The notes under the pieces were generated by a model. It saw only the letters and a list, made by a program, of their open reading frames with translations. It did not search any database and was not told the DNA's origin. Below, piece by piece: positions 1-7,796 of a stretch of 64,000 bases of DNA; positions within the stretch are counted from its first letter, which is position 1; each line of letters opens with the position of its first letter. A program made the translations under genes and the position numbers. The DNA is from Bradyrhizobium sp. 190 (lineage in GTDB: Bacteria > Pseudomonadota > Alphaproteobacteria > Rhizobiales > Xanthobacteraceae): assembly GCF_023073415.1 (NCBI RefSeq), contig NZ_JADPJL010000012.1, positions 756,501 through 820,500 of the forward strand. The letters run 5' to 3'.

Positions 1-386
1 CAATGCACCTGCTTGGCGAAATGGGTGACAAAGCTGCCGGCCGGCATCGGCGTCGTGTTGGCCGGATCGAATTTCGATCCCGAGCCGACCCACCACGTGC
101 CCTGCAGCACGACGATGTAGCGATCGTTGGGATGGAAGTGCGGGCGGCTGAAATGATTGCCCTTGGTCCATTTGTTGTAGACCATGTAGAAGCCGGGCTT
201 GGCCGGATCGCCTACGACAACAGCGCTTTGCGCGCCGGCAGCGTTGACTGGGCCCCAGGGAATTTGGTCCGGCAATTTGTAGATGACGGCGGCCGGATTG
301 AGTTCCGCAGCGGAAGAGATGCTCAACGTGCCGGCGAAAACCAGCGGCGTCATGAGGTATCGCCAGGACCGGGGTATCGCCTTCAT
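1..386 (-). CDS. Secreted cupin-domain protein (3' end cut off by window edge)
   Basis: Reading leftward from an ATG at 386, the frame stays open to the window edge, giving the first ~128 residues. The start (MKAIPRSWRYLMTPLVFAGT) followed by ISSAAEL looks like a signal peptide, so the product is probably periplasmic. A cupin metal-binding segment follows: HFSRPHFHPND, then a YIVVLQGTWW strand. Cupins of this kind are often small enzymes or binding proteins, but substrate and activity cannot be read here. It is divergent from the DUF1080 gene, with 226 bp between the starts. The C-terminus lies outside the window. Confidence 0.75.
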   Translation of the reverse strand, partial: MKAIPRSWRYLMTPLVFAGTLSISSAAELNPAAVIYKLPDQIPWGPVNAAGAQSAVVVGDPAKPGFYMVYNKWTKGNHFSRPHFHPNDRYIVVLQGTWWVGSGSKFDPANTTPMPAGSFVTHFAKQVH

Positions 387-612
387 GGTCGCCTCCCTTG
401 CCGCCTCGTGAGCTGAGATGCACTCATCTCTGTTGCCGCGATGCTAGCCGGCCTCGTTCCCGCGGAGCAAGGCGCGCGGGTGCATGCGTGATCGGCGGCA
501 GCAGCAAGCGAATGTCGCACAACGCACCTGCAGCATGAAAAACGGATTTACGCCGCGCGTTGCGGTGATAGGTTGCGGCCCAACCAAAAGCAGCCATGGG
601 AGGGTTACGTTC

Positions 613-1215
613 ATGAAGCGTTTGTCGATACTTGCGGCCGGTCTGTTGATCGGCGCCGCCGCTGTTCAATTCTCCAGCGTGGCGTCCGGCCAAGGCGATG
701 GCTGGGTGACTCTCGTCGACGGCACCAAGATGGGCGACTGGACCGAGGTCGGCAAAGCCAATTGGGCGATGAAGGACGGCGCATTGGTCGCAGACAAGAT
801 CACCGAGGGCAAGGATCCGTCCTATCTTGTCAGCAAAAGCTCGTACAAAGACTTCGAGATGAAGGTCGAGTTCTGGGCCGACGATGACGCCAACAGCGGC
901 ATCTTCATTCGCTGCGACCAGTCGGCCAAGATCGACGCCAAGATCTGCTACGAAGTCAACATCTTCGACAAGCGGCCCGATCCGACCTACGGCACCGGCG
1001 CGATCGTCGACGTGGCCAAGGTCGACCCGATGCCGAAGGCGGGCGGCAAATGGAACACCTACGAGATCACGGCCAAGGGGCCGCATCTCGTCGTCGTGTT
1101 CAACGGCCAGAAGACCGTTGATGTTCAGGATTCAAAACACGCCAGCGGCCCGTTCGCGCTGCAATACGGTTCTGGCGTGATCAAGTGGCGCAAGGTGCAG
1201 ATCAAGCCGCTGTAG
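613..1215 (+). CDS. Secreted DUF1080 (3-keto-disaccharide hydrolase-like) protein
   Basis: 200 residues. The N-terminus MKRLSILAAGLLIGAAAV ends in a typical export signal, and the mature part begins near GQGDGWVTLVDGTKMGDW, the opening strand of DUF1080 folds. Further family landmarks are SGIFIRC and the C-terminal GVIKWRKVQIKPL. DUF1080 is a jelly-roll related to concanavalin-type lectins; some members hydrolyse 3-keto-glycosides, others have no known activity. I chose the ATG at 613 because a purine-rich GGGAGGG lies just upstream and the signal peptide starts there; the frame is open farther upstream without a plausible start. It converges on galE. Function is inferred from the family only. 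Confidence 0.8.
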   Translation: MKRLSILAAGLLIGAAAVQFSSVASGQGDGWVTLVDGTKMGDWTEVGKANWAMKDGALVADKITEGKDPSYLVSKSSYKDFEMKVEFWADDDANSGIFIRCDQSAKIDAKICYEVNIFDKRPDPTYGTGAIVDVAKVDPMPKAGGKWNTYEITAKGPHLVVVFNGQKTVDVQDSKHASGPFALQYGSGVIKWRKVQIKPL

Positions 1216-1247
1216 GCCGGCGCTCAGGTAGCAGGACGCTCCTGGTC

Positions 1248-2258
1248 TCAATCGCGAACCAGCGCACCGGTCTTCTGCGGATGCGCCTTCTTGTGCCACG
1301 CCCAGGCGGTGCGGATGATGGTGGCCAGATCCGAATGGGCGGGACGGAAGTTCAATGTCGCGCGCGCGGCAGAGGGGTCGGCGACCAGATAGGTCGGATC
1401 GCCTGATCGCCGCGGCTTGACGACGTGCGGGACCTGGCGGCCGGTCTCGGCCGCGATCGCGGCGAGGATCTCACGCACCGAGAAGCCGTTGCCGGTGCCG
1501 AGATTGAACGCGCCGCCTGAATGTCCCTCGAGCAGCAGCTTGAGCGCCAGCACGTGGGCAGCCGCGAGATCGGTCACATGGATGTAGTCGCGGATCGCCG
1601 TCCCGTCGGGCGTGTCGTAATCGTCGCCGAACACCGCGAAATCAGGCACATGCCCCTGCAGCGCCATCATGGCGCGCGGGATCAAGTGTGTCTCCACCTC
1701 GCGCAGCTCGCCGATGCCGCCGGCGTGGTCGGCGCCAGCGGCGTTGAAGTAGCGCAGCGCGAACGAGCCGAAGCCATAGGCAGCGCGATAATCCGCCAGC
1801 ACGCGCTCGATCATCCATTTCGAAGCGCCATAGGGATTGATCGGCGCGCAGGGATAGTCCTCCGGCAGCGCCTTGCTGTCGGCATTGCCATAGACCGCGC
1901 CGGTCGACGAAAACACCAGGCGATTACAGCCGGCCTCGCGCATGGCCGCCATAAGCGATAGCGTGCCGGCGAGATTGTTGATGTAGTATTTCTGCGGATC
2001 GGCAACGGATTCGCCGACCAGGCTCGACGCCGCGAAATGCATGACGGCCACGATGTCATGTTCGGCGAAGGTCCGCGCCAGAGTGGCCTTGTCGGCGATG
2101 TCGCCGACCACCAGCGTGCCCACGGCGAAGCTGCGGTGGCCGGTTGAAAGATTGTCGTAGGTGACGGGCTGGTAACCCGCCGCATCCAGCGCCCTGCAGC
2201 AGTGCGAGCCGATATAGCCGGCACCGCCGGTGACGAGAATGGCTGGACGGCTGCTCAT
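1248..2258 (-). CDS. galE: UDP-glucose 4-epimerase
   Basis: 336 residues, the usual GalE length. It interconverts UDP-glucose and UDP-galactose in the cytoplasm, supplying galactose donors for surface polysaccharide. Visible landmarks: NAD-binding TGGAGYIGSH at residues 10-19, the SSTGAVYG segment at 118-125, and the catalytic Tyr143-x3-Lys147 in NPYGASK. RDYIHVTDLA and a GTGNGFSVRE-type motif follow. The start codon overlaps the stop of the upstream wecB/tagA-like gene by 4 bases (ATGA), so it is the last gene of the leftward polysaccharide operon. Family membership is clear; use in this particular polymer is inferred from position. Confidence 0.95.
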   Translation of the reverse strand: MSSRPAILVTGGAGYIGSHCCRALDAAGYQPVTYDNLSTGHRSFAVGTLVVGDIADKATLARTFAEHDIVAVMHFAASSLVGESVADPQKYYINNLAGTLSLMAAMREAGCNRLVFSSTGAVYGNADSKALPEDYPCAPINPYGASKWMIERVLADYRAAYGFGSFALRYFNAAGADHAGGIGELREVETHLIPRAMMALQGHVPDFAVFGDDYDTPDGTAIRDYIHVTDLAAAHVLALKLLLEGHSGGAFNLGTGNGFSVREILAAIAAETGRQVPHVVKPRRSGDPTYLVADPSAARATLNFRPAHSDLATIIRTAWAWHKKAHPQKTGALVRD

Positions 2259-3079
2259 CGATCGTGTGTCCCGCCGATGTCAGTCGATCGGCCCCTGTTC
2301 AGCAACAGATAGAGCGCGCGCGGATTGGTAGTCAGATAGCGCCAGAACAGACGGCGCGGCTCCAGCCAGATGCGCCAGATCCATTCGAGGCCCACATGCT
2401 GCATCCACAGCGGCGCGCGGGCGCGGCTGCCTGACAGGAAATTGAACAGCCCGCCCGACGTCTTGATGACGCCGACATTGCAGAGGGCGGGAGTGAACTC
2501 GTCGACGAAGGTCTGTTCATAGGGAACGCCTAGCGCGACCCAGAGATAGTCCGGCGCCAGCGCGTTGATCTCGGCGACCTTGGCACGCAGCGCCTCGCCC
2601 CGCAGAAAGCCGTGGCAACGGCCGACGATCTTGAGGTCAGGATATTGCTTGCGAACGCTGGCGACCGCGGCGGCGTTCTCCGCCTCGTCCGCGCCCAGCA
2701 TGTAGAAGGTGAGACCGGCTGCCTGCGCCTTGCGGGCAACGAGGTGAAACAGGTCGGTGGTCGCGACGCGTTCGGGCAGCGGTGTCTTTGATCTGAACCG
2801 CGACGCGGTCACCAGCGGCTGGCCGTCGGCATTGATCAGGTCCGCAGCCCGAAACAGCCGATCGGTCATCGGTTCGGTCGAGCAGCGTGCCAGCACCTCG
2901 CCATTGGCCGAGGTCAGATAGAGCGGACGGTCGACGCGGCGTTGCGGGAACACCATTTCGATCATGAAGTTCGCGGTCTGCTCGAGATCCAGCACGGCAA
3001 GCCGCAGTCCGCCCAACGTGATGCGAGGCACGCTGGCCGTGGCCGCTCTTCCGACGGGATTTACGCGACGCTCAGGCAT
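2255..3079 (-). CDS. WecB/TagA/CpsF family glycosyltransferase
   Basis: 274 residues. This family (GT26) transfers N-acetylmannosaminuronic acid, N-acetylmannosamine or related sugars onto lipid-linked intermediates at the inner face of the membrane. Family signatures are visible: TSANGEVLAR, the NADGQPLV loop carrying the catalytic Asp, FYMLGADEAE, PDYLWVALG, and the C-terminal RAPLWMQHVGLEWIWRIWLEP block. Its start overlaps the end of the chain-length gene by 19 bases and its stop overlaps galE by 4, so the three genes are probably translationally coupled. The donor sugar cannot be read from the sequence. Confidence 0.92.
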   Translation of the reverse strand: MPERRVNPVGRAATASVPRITLGGLRLAVLDLEQTANFMIEMVFPQRRVDRPLYLTSANGEVLARCSTEPMTDRLFRAADLINADGQPLVTASRFRSKTPLPERVATTDLFHLVARKAQAAGLTFYMLGADEAENAAAVASVRKQYPDLKIVGRCHGFLRGEALRAKVAEINALAPDYLWVALGVPYEQTFVDEFTPALCNVGVIKTSGGLFNFLSGSRARAPLWMQHVGLEWIWRIWLEPRRLFWRYLTTNPRALYLLLNRGRSTDIGGTHDR

Positions 3080-5367
3080 GCTGCTTGTCTCGCTGCGGCG
3101 GTCGGGTTGACTTCGCTCAGGACGACACCGACGAGCTTGCGCTCGGCCCCGCCGAGGGCTGCGATGATGTCTTCCATGCTGTCGTTGATGTCGAGATGCA
3201 CCGGGAGGATCGCAACGAGTCCTTCGGCAATGTCGAGCAGCTTACGGTCGGTCGGGCTCCATGGCATGGCCGGCCCGTCGAGAATCACGAGGTCATAGCC
3301 GCCGGCGGAACGAGCCTGCGCAACCGTCTTTCGGATGGCGTCACAGGCCTTCGCATCGGTGGCTTTGACGGCCGGCAGGATCGAAATTCCGTTGGCGGTC
3401 GAAATCGCGCGAGCGGCCTTGGCGCCGATGCTGAGCCAGCCGAAACGGCTGGGCTCGCTCGTGGTCAGGTGGCTCACCTTGCCCGATAGCGCGCGTTCCC
3501 TGAGGTCGGCATCGATCAACAGCACCCTGGCGCCGTCACGCGCCGCGGCGAGCGCGATGTTCAGCGCGGCGATGCTGCGGTCCTGATCCGGGCCGGCGCT
3601 GATCACAGCCATCACAGGCGGGGTTTCCCCGCCGGCGCGTCTGGCCAGCGCCGCGCGCATTTCGCGCATGGCATTGAGGACAGTCATCAGCGGAAAGCCC
3701 GCGCGCAGCGTCGGCCAGCCCAGCCGCGTGACGTCGGCGGTGCTATCGGTTGCGAGGATGCTGGCGAGCGTGCGCATCACGTCGGCTTCCTGCAGCCGTG
3801 CGATCAGTGGCTTTTCGATCAGGCTGACCGCGGGTTGCGGCTGGAGTGGAACGGCGGGTGGCTGCTTCTCGGCCGCAGGAGCGGCCGGTTCCTTCGGAGT
3901 TTCTGCCGGCGCTTTGTCCCGCGGCCGAATAGGATTGGTGCCCGGCACCAACTGGTTGGCTGCAATGAACCAGCCGGAGGCAGCGAGCCCGCCAAAGACA
4001 AAACCAATCATCGCGAGCAGGCTCATGGCCGGCGGGAAGGTGCGCCGCTGCGGCACAGTGGCGTCGCCGATGATGCGTGCGTTCGAGGTGTTCAGGCTCT
4101 CCTGCTCCTCGGTTTCGCGCGATCGCTTCAGGAACGACTGATAGACGTCGCGGCTTGCCTCCACTTCGCGTTCGAGTTCGCGCAGGCGCACCGAGGCCTG
4201 GCTCATCTGGACGCTCTGGCGCTTCTGGGTTTCCAGCGCCTTGCCGAGCGAGGCTTCAAAGTCGCGGGCCCGGATCAGGTCGTTCTTCGCGGCCTGCGCG
4301 AAGCGCTCGACTTCCTCGTTGATGGCGCGGCGCAGGTCCTGCACCTGCTGCTCCATCTGGCGCAGCGCCGGATGACGCGGCCCCAGTTCGCTCTGCAATT
4401 CCGCCTGGCGCTTCCGCGCTTCGGCATGCTGCGCGCGCAGATTGGCGATGGTCTGCGACTGCAGCGCCTCAGGGATAGCGCCGGCGTCGGAGGATGCCTT
4501 GCGGCTGGCTACGATCTGGTCGAGTTTGGCCTGCGCGTCCAGCGTCAGCGCGCGGGCGGCGGCGAGCCGCTGGTTGCTGGCGGAGAGCTGCTGGTCGCTG
4601 ATCTGCGTGTCCTGGGTGCCGACGAAATTGTTCTGCGCCTTGTAAACCGCGAGCGTGTTCTCGGCGTTGCGAAGCCGTTCCTGCAATTCCTTCAACCGAC
4701 CGGAAAGGTCAGTGGTCGCGCGCCGCGCGGCGGCGGCCTGCGACTGCTTGGATTCGGCGAGATAGGCTTTCGAGATTGCGTTGGCCAGCATCGCCGCCTT
4801 GGCTGGTTCATACGACCAGACGTCGATATCGACGATGAAGGTGCGGTCGGTCTTCTTGACGTTGACGTGGCGATTGAGCGCTTCCAGCGCGCCCATCTGG
4901 ATCTGCTTCTGCTGCTCGGCGCTGGGGCGCAGCTCGACCCCGAACAGGCCGAACAGCGATCCCAGGATGCCCTTGGAATCGCCGACGCCGAACTCCGGAT
5001 CCCTTTCCAGATGGGTGTCGCGGATCACCTGCAGCAGCACGTTGTTCGAGGTGATCACGCGCGCCTGGCTTTCCACCACCATCGCGAGGCCTGAAATATC
5101 CTGGGCGCGCGGCGTCAGTTCGCGATCGACCAACTGCAATTCGCGGGGATCGACATAGAGTTGGGCCGAGGCTGTGTATTTCGGTGTCAGGCTCTTGCCG
5201 ATCGCAATTGCGACGCAGGCGGAGATCAGCGCCGCGGAGGCGATCGCGACTTTCCGTTGCCACAGGAGCTGGGCCAGATCGAGCACGTTGAAGCCCGCCG
5301 GCGCGGCTGCCGCCACGGGGCCGGCCTCGGGCTTCGCCCGCTCTATCGGCTGGTCATAGATAAGCAT
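3061..5367 (-). CDS. GumC/Wzc-like polysaccharide chain-length and export protein with degenerate ATPase domain
   Basis: 768 residues from the ATG at 5367; an in-frame GTG at 5397 is less likely. Order of parts: short cytoplasmic N-terminus, first membrane segment near residues 45-65, Wzz domain with YVDPRELQLVD, a long periplasmic coiled-coil region, a second membrane helix (MSLLAMIGFVFGG), a Pro/Ala-rich linker, and a C-terminal Rossmann domain resembling bacterial tyrosine kinases. The expected Walker A (GEGKST) reads GPDQDRSI, so the invariant lysine is replaced by arginine, whereas the Walker A' strand VLLIDADLR is kept. No C-terminal tyrosine cluster is present. It probably controls polymer length and export in partnership with Wzx/Wzy, without kinase activity. 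Strongly supported as family, inferred for inactivity. Confidence 0.9.
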   Translation of the reverse strand: MLIYDQPIERAKPEAGPVAAAAPAGFNVLDLAQLLWQRKVAIASAALISACVAIAIGKSLTPKYTASAQLYVDPRELQLVDRELTPRAQDISGLAMVVESQARVITSNNVLLQVIRDTHLERDPEFGVGDSKGILGSLFGLFGVELRPSAEQQKQIQMGALEALNRHVNVKKTDRTFIVDIDVWSYEPAKAAMLANAISKAYLAESKQSQAAAARRATTDLSGRLKELQERLRNAENTLAVYKAQNNFVGTQDTQISDQQLSASNQRLAAARALTLDAQAKLDQIVASRKASSDAGAIPEALQSQTIANLRAQHAEARKRQAELQSELGPRHPALRQMEQQVQDLRRAINEEVERFAQAAKNDLIRARDFEASLGKALETQKRQSVQMSQASVRLRELEREVEASRDVYQSFLKRSRETEEQESLNTSNARIIGDATVPQRRTFPPAMSLLAMIGFVFGGLAASGWFIAANQLVPGTNPIRPRDKAPAETPKEPAAPAAEKQPPAVPLQPQPAVSLIEKPLIARLQEADVMRTLASILATDSTADVTRLGWPTLRAGFPLMTVLNAMREMRAALARRAGGETPPVMAVISAGPDQDRSIAALNIALAAARDGARVLLIDADLRERALSGKVSHLTTSEPSRFGWLSIGAKAARAISTANGISILPAVKATDAKACDAIRKTVAQARSAGGYDLVILDGPAMPWSPTDRKLLDIAEGLVAILPVHLDINDSMEDIIAALGGAERKLVGVVLSEVNPTAAARQAACLSVA

Positions 5368-5523
5368 CGGCCCCAGCTTCCATTCGAACTGCCGCACGCA
5401 TCGGCTGAGGGGTTATTCTTCGGGTTGCGCCATGGGCGCGGAAAAAAAGCGCTGAACAAACGCAACAGGGAAAATTAACCATACTCACCAAGGGACTATT
5501 CCCCGAATTGGCAAACAAAGCGT

Positions 5524-5751
5524 TTAAGCGCGGGCGCATTGCATCGCCTCCGCCATGGCGAGGGCCGGAATTTTCCGCCGCAATGCCGCTTCCAACGCAT
5601 GCGCGAGCAAAGCGGGCGAACAGCCATAGGGACTCGGCCGGTCGGTGACGTCGTGGCCGTAGAAAATTAACCATCCGTTATTGGTTTGCGCTTCGTCGAT
5701 CACCAACCGGTGGCCGACCTTCGCTCTTGCCTCCGACAACATCGCGTTCAT
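5524..5751 (-). pseudogene. C-terminal remnant of a polysaccharide deacetylase
   Basis: A 75-codon frame begins 4 bases after the methyltransferase stop. Its sequence NNGWLIFYGHDVTDRPSPYGC resembles the last part of NodB-type polysaccharide deacetylases, which end with a WLIFYTHDV-like strand and a CSPALLAHALEAAL helix. The metal-binding N-terminal parts (TFDDG and HxxxH) are absent from this frame and from the surrounding DNA. I read it as the tail left after a deletion. It could instead be a retained small protein of the operon. The family match is from memory of deacetylase sequences. Confidence 0.6.
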
Positions 5752-5755
5752 GGTT

Positions 5756-6580
5756 TCAACGCTTTCGCAGGATCACGTGGTAGTCGCCGTGCCTAACGTC
5801 GATCTTGCCGGGGAGGAAGAAGTTCATCACCTTCGCGCTAGCATCGACCAGGGCGGCGAACAGAGGCTTGCGCAGCCGCATCTCCGGATAGCGCGGGCTC
5901 TCATATTGCTTGCGGTAGATCATTTGCAGGCCGTGCTGCTCGGCGAACGCCTCCAGGTTGGAAAGCGTGACCAGCGGATGGAATAGCGTCGGGAACGGCG
6001 CGTGGCCGGGCAGGCCGGCTTTCTTGTCGCCGCGGACATGGCGATAGAACCAGACGTGGAACCAGTGCGGCGAGTACTTGGTGACGACGCCGGACAGCGA
6101 CCTTGGGTTAGGCGCGCCGATCAGGATCATGCCGTTCGGCTTCAGCGACTCGCAGAAATTCAGCAGGGCTGATTCGACATCGGGCACGTGCTCGATCACG
6201 TTGTAGCAGATCACCAGATCGAAGCTGTTGGGCTTGAAGCGATAGGTCTGGATGTCGCCGAGGATAGCCTCCTGCGCGTAGTCATTGCTGCGGATCTGGT
6301 CCTCGTCGATGTCGACCACGGTGACGTGGGCGCGATGCAGCACCTTGAGCGGCAGGAAGCTGGTCGAGCCGCCGCCGGCTTCGTAGATCGACAGTTCATC
6401 CGCAGGCAGTGTCGCTTCGAGGATGCCGTGAACGGTGAGCAGACTCTGTCGTGCTTCGCCGTGTGCCAGCTCGAGTAGCGCCTGCGGATGCTGCACGGTC
6501 TCAGTCGCCTGCCTGTGGTCGATCGTGGCTGCCTGGTTCATCGACTTCATCCATTCTGACGTGGGGCTTGCCTTGTTCAT
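5756..6580 (-). CDS. Class I SAM-dependent methyltransferase
   Basis: 274 residues. The Rossmann methyltransferase fold is shown by the SAM-binding loop IYEAGGGSTS (residues ~65-74), the acidic end of strand 2 (VTVVDIDED), and motif post-I FDLVICYNVIEHV (~120-132), followed by LKPNGMILIGAPNP. This subgroup often methylates sugars or lipid-linked glycans in polysaccharide loci. The ATG lies one base after the stop of the upstream glycosyltransferase, implying coupling; an in-frame ATG at 6550 is an alternative start. A hydrophobic stretch near the C-terminus (ALVDASAKVMNFFLPG) suggests membrane proximity. Substrate is unknown. Confidence 0.85.
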   Translation of the reverse strand: MNKASPTSEWMKSMNQAATIDHRQATETVQHPQALLELAHGEARQSLLTVHGILEATLPADELSIYEAGGGSTSFLPLKVLHRAHVTVVDIDEDQIRSNDYAQEAILGDIQTYRFKPNSFDLVICYNVIEHVPDVESALLNFCESLKPNGMILIGAPNPRSLSGVVTKYSPHWFHVWFYRHVRGDKKAGLPGHAPFPTLFHPLVTLSNLEAFAEQHGLQMIYRKQYESPRYPEMRLRKPLFAALVDASAKVMNFFLPGKIDVRHGDYHVILRKR

Positions 6581-6581
6581 T

Positions 6582-7796
6582 CTAGTTTTCCCAATCGACG
6601 CGCTGAAAAGCGTCCATCAATGCCTGGTCTTCCGTGTGAATCGACGGATCGAACGACACGCGGTTGGTGCGCTGGTATTTCCAGTTGCTGCCGATCTCGC
6701 GAAAGTGCCGAAACGAAAAGTCCCTGGTGCAGAAATACGACGCCCACCAGGAGAAGATCGAATGGACGTGCCATTGCGCATGCGTGGGGCATCGGGTGGG
6801 AACCACCGTCCATTTCGGCAGGCACTCGTTTGCGTCGCGCCGCATCACGAGCCTTGACAGCTCGTACTTCGGCGGCATGAGGATCGAGAAGTCGGCGTGT
6901 CGATGCGGAGCCTTGCTCACGCTGTCGCTGGCACCGTCATCGATGCCGATGATCCATCGCCCGCGATATCGGACGAGCCCGGTCCATGATTGTTCGGCGG
7001 CCTCAAACACCGACTTTCCCGTCTTCGACAGCACCAACTCGTCGATGTCGGCGTTCATGGCGCTCCGGGCCTTCTGCAGGAAACGCCATCTGGCGTGCTC
7101 CCAGGCCCCTAACTGGCAGAAGTCAGAGTCCCAGTGATCCCAGCTGTTCGCGCCTTGCGGACCGTATTTGAAGGGCCACTCCATCACGACCGAGCTTTGG
7201 ATGCCGGGGACCGACCGGAGCGCCGCGCTCAATGTCGCGCTGTCGTATGCGCTGGAGCCGTTGTCATAGATGAGAACGGCATCGGCGCCGTGAATGTCGC
7301 GATTGAATCTCACCCAATCGAGGATCCATTCGATCGGATTGTCCTTGGACATCGTGAAGATGACGCGGCGATCCCGGAACATTTCCGACTCGTTCGGCGA
7401 TACCGAGAACGTGAAGCTCCCCAGTTCGCCCAATGCCTGGATCGGGCCGGCTTGCTCGGGAGTATCCAGCCACAATTGGGCGTGGCGGTCGAGGCGTCTT
7501 GTCCGTGCCTTGCGGGTCCCGGCGCCGCTGATGAAGTTCGTCGTCGCGACGTCGCGCGCGAGGTTGAAGAATGGCGGCGCAAACAGGGCAACCTTCGATT
7601 TGCTCACCTGCACCGCATCGTAGAACAGCGTATTGCTGTCGAAGTCGCGGTCGAAATTCGCGCCCCGGAACGCGAGCGGGCGCGTCGCCTCGCGCCGCTT
7701 GTCGGTGAAGTCCGACAGCGAAACTGAATTGGTTCGACAAATGACATGTCGATGGTCGGCTGCAACGACCGGACTTTTGCTCGCTAGCCGCATCAT
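6582..7796 (-). CDS. GT92/DUF23-like glycosyltransferase
   Basis: 404 residues from the ATG at 7796. The open frame continues far upstream to 8825, but that part is antisense to the flippase reading and is not real. Landmarks are VIFTMSKDNPIEWILDWVRF, VLIYDNGSSAYDS and NADIDELVL, resembling the GT-A core of GT92/DUF23-type transferases where the DxDE element binds the metal-nucleotide sugar. The start overlaps the flippase stop by 4 bases (ATGA), so the genes are coupled. In this locus it should add a sugar to the lipid-linked repeat unit. The family call is by motif similarity and is moderately sure. Confidence 0.7.
   Translation of the reverse strand: MMRLASKSPVVAADHRHVICRTNSVSLSDFTDKRREATRPLAFRGANFDRDFDSNTLFYDAVQVSKSKVALFAPPFFNLARDVATTNFISGAGTRKARTRRLDRHAQLWLDTPEQAGPIQALGELGSFTFSVSPNESEMFRDRRVIFTMSKDNPIEWILDWVRFNRDIHGADAVLIYDNGSSAYDSATLSAALRSVPGIQSSVVMEWPFKYGPQGANSWDHWDSDFCQLGAWEHARWRFLQKARSAMNADIDELVLSKTGKSVFEAAEQSWTGLVRYRGRWIIGIDDGASDSVSKAPHRHADFSILMPPKYELSRLVMRRDANECLPKWTVVPTRCPTHAQWHVHSIFSWWASYFCTRDFSFRHFREIGSNWKYQRTNRVSFDPSIHTEDQALMDAFQRVDWEN

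Noticed and set aside
3..416. Plus-strand open frame at the left edge
   Set aside because: It is antisense to the cupin gene, whose minus-strand reading shows a signal peptide and cupin motif.
3835..5094. 419-codon plus-strand frame across the chain-length gene
   Set aside because: Shadow of the GumC/Wzc-like gene; translation is rich in Arg, Leu and His with no domain.
3061..5367. Tyrosine-kinase (BY-kinase) label for the Wzc-like protein
   Set aside because: The Walker A lysine is missing and there is no C-terminal tyrosine cluster.
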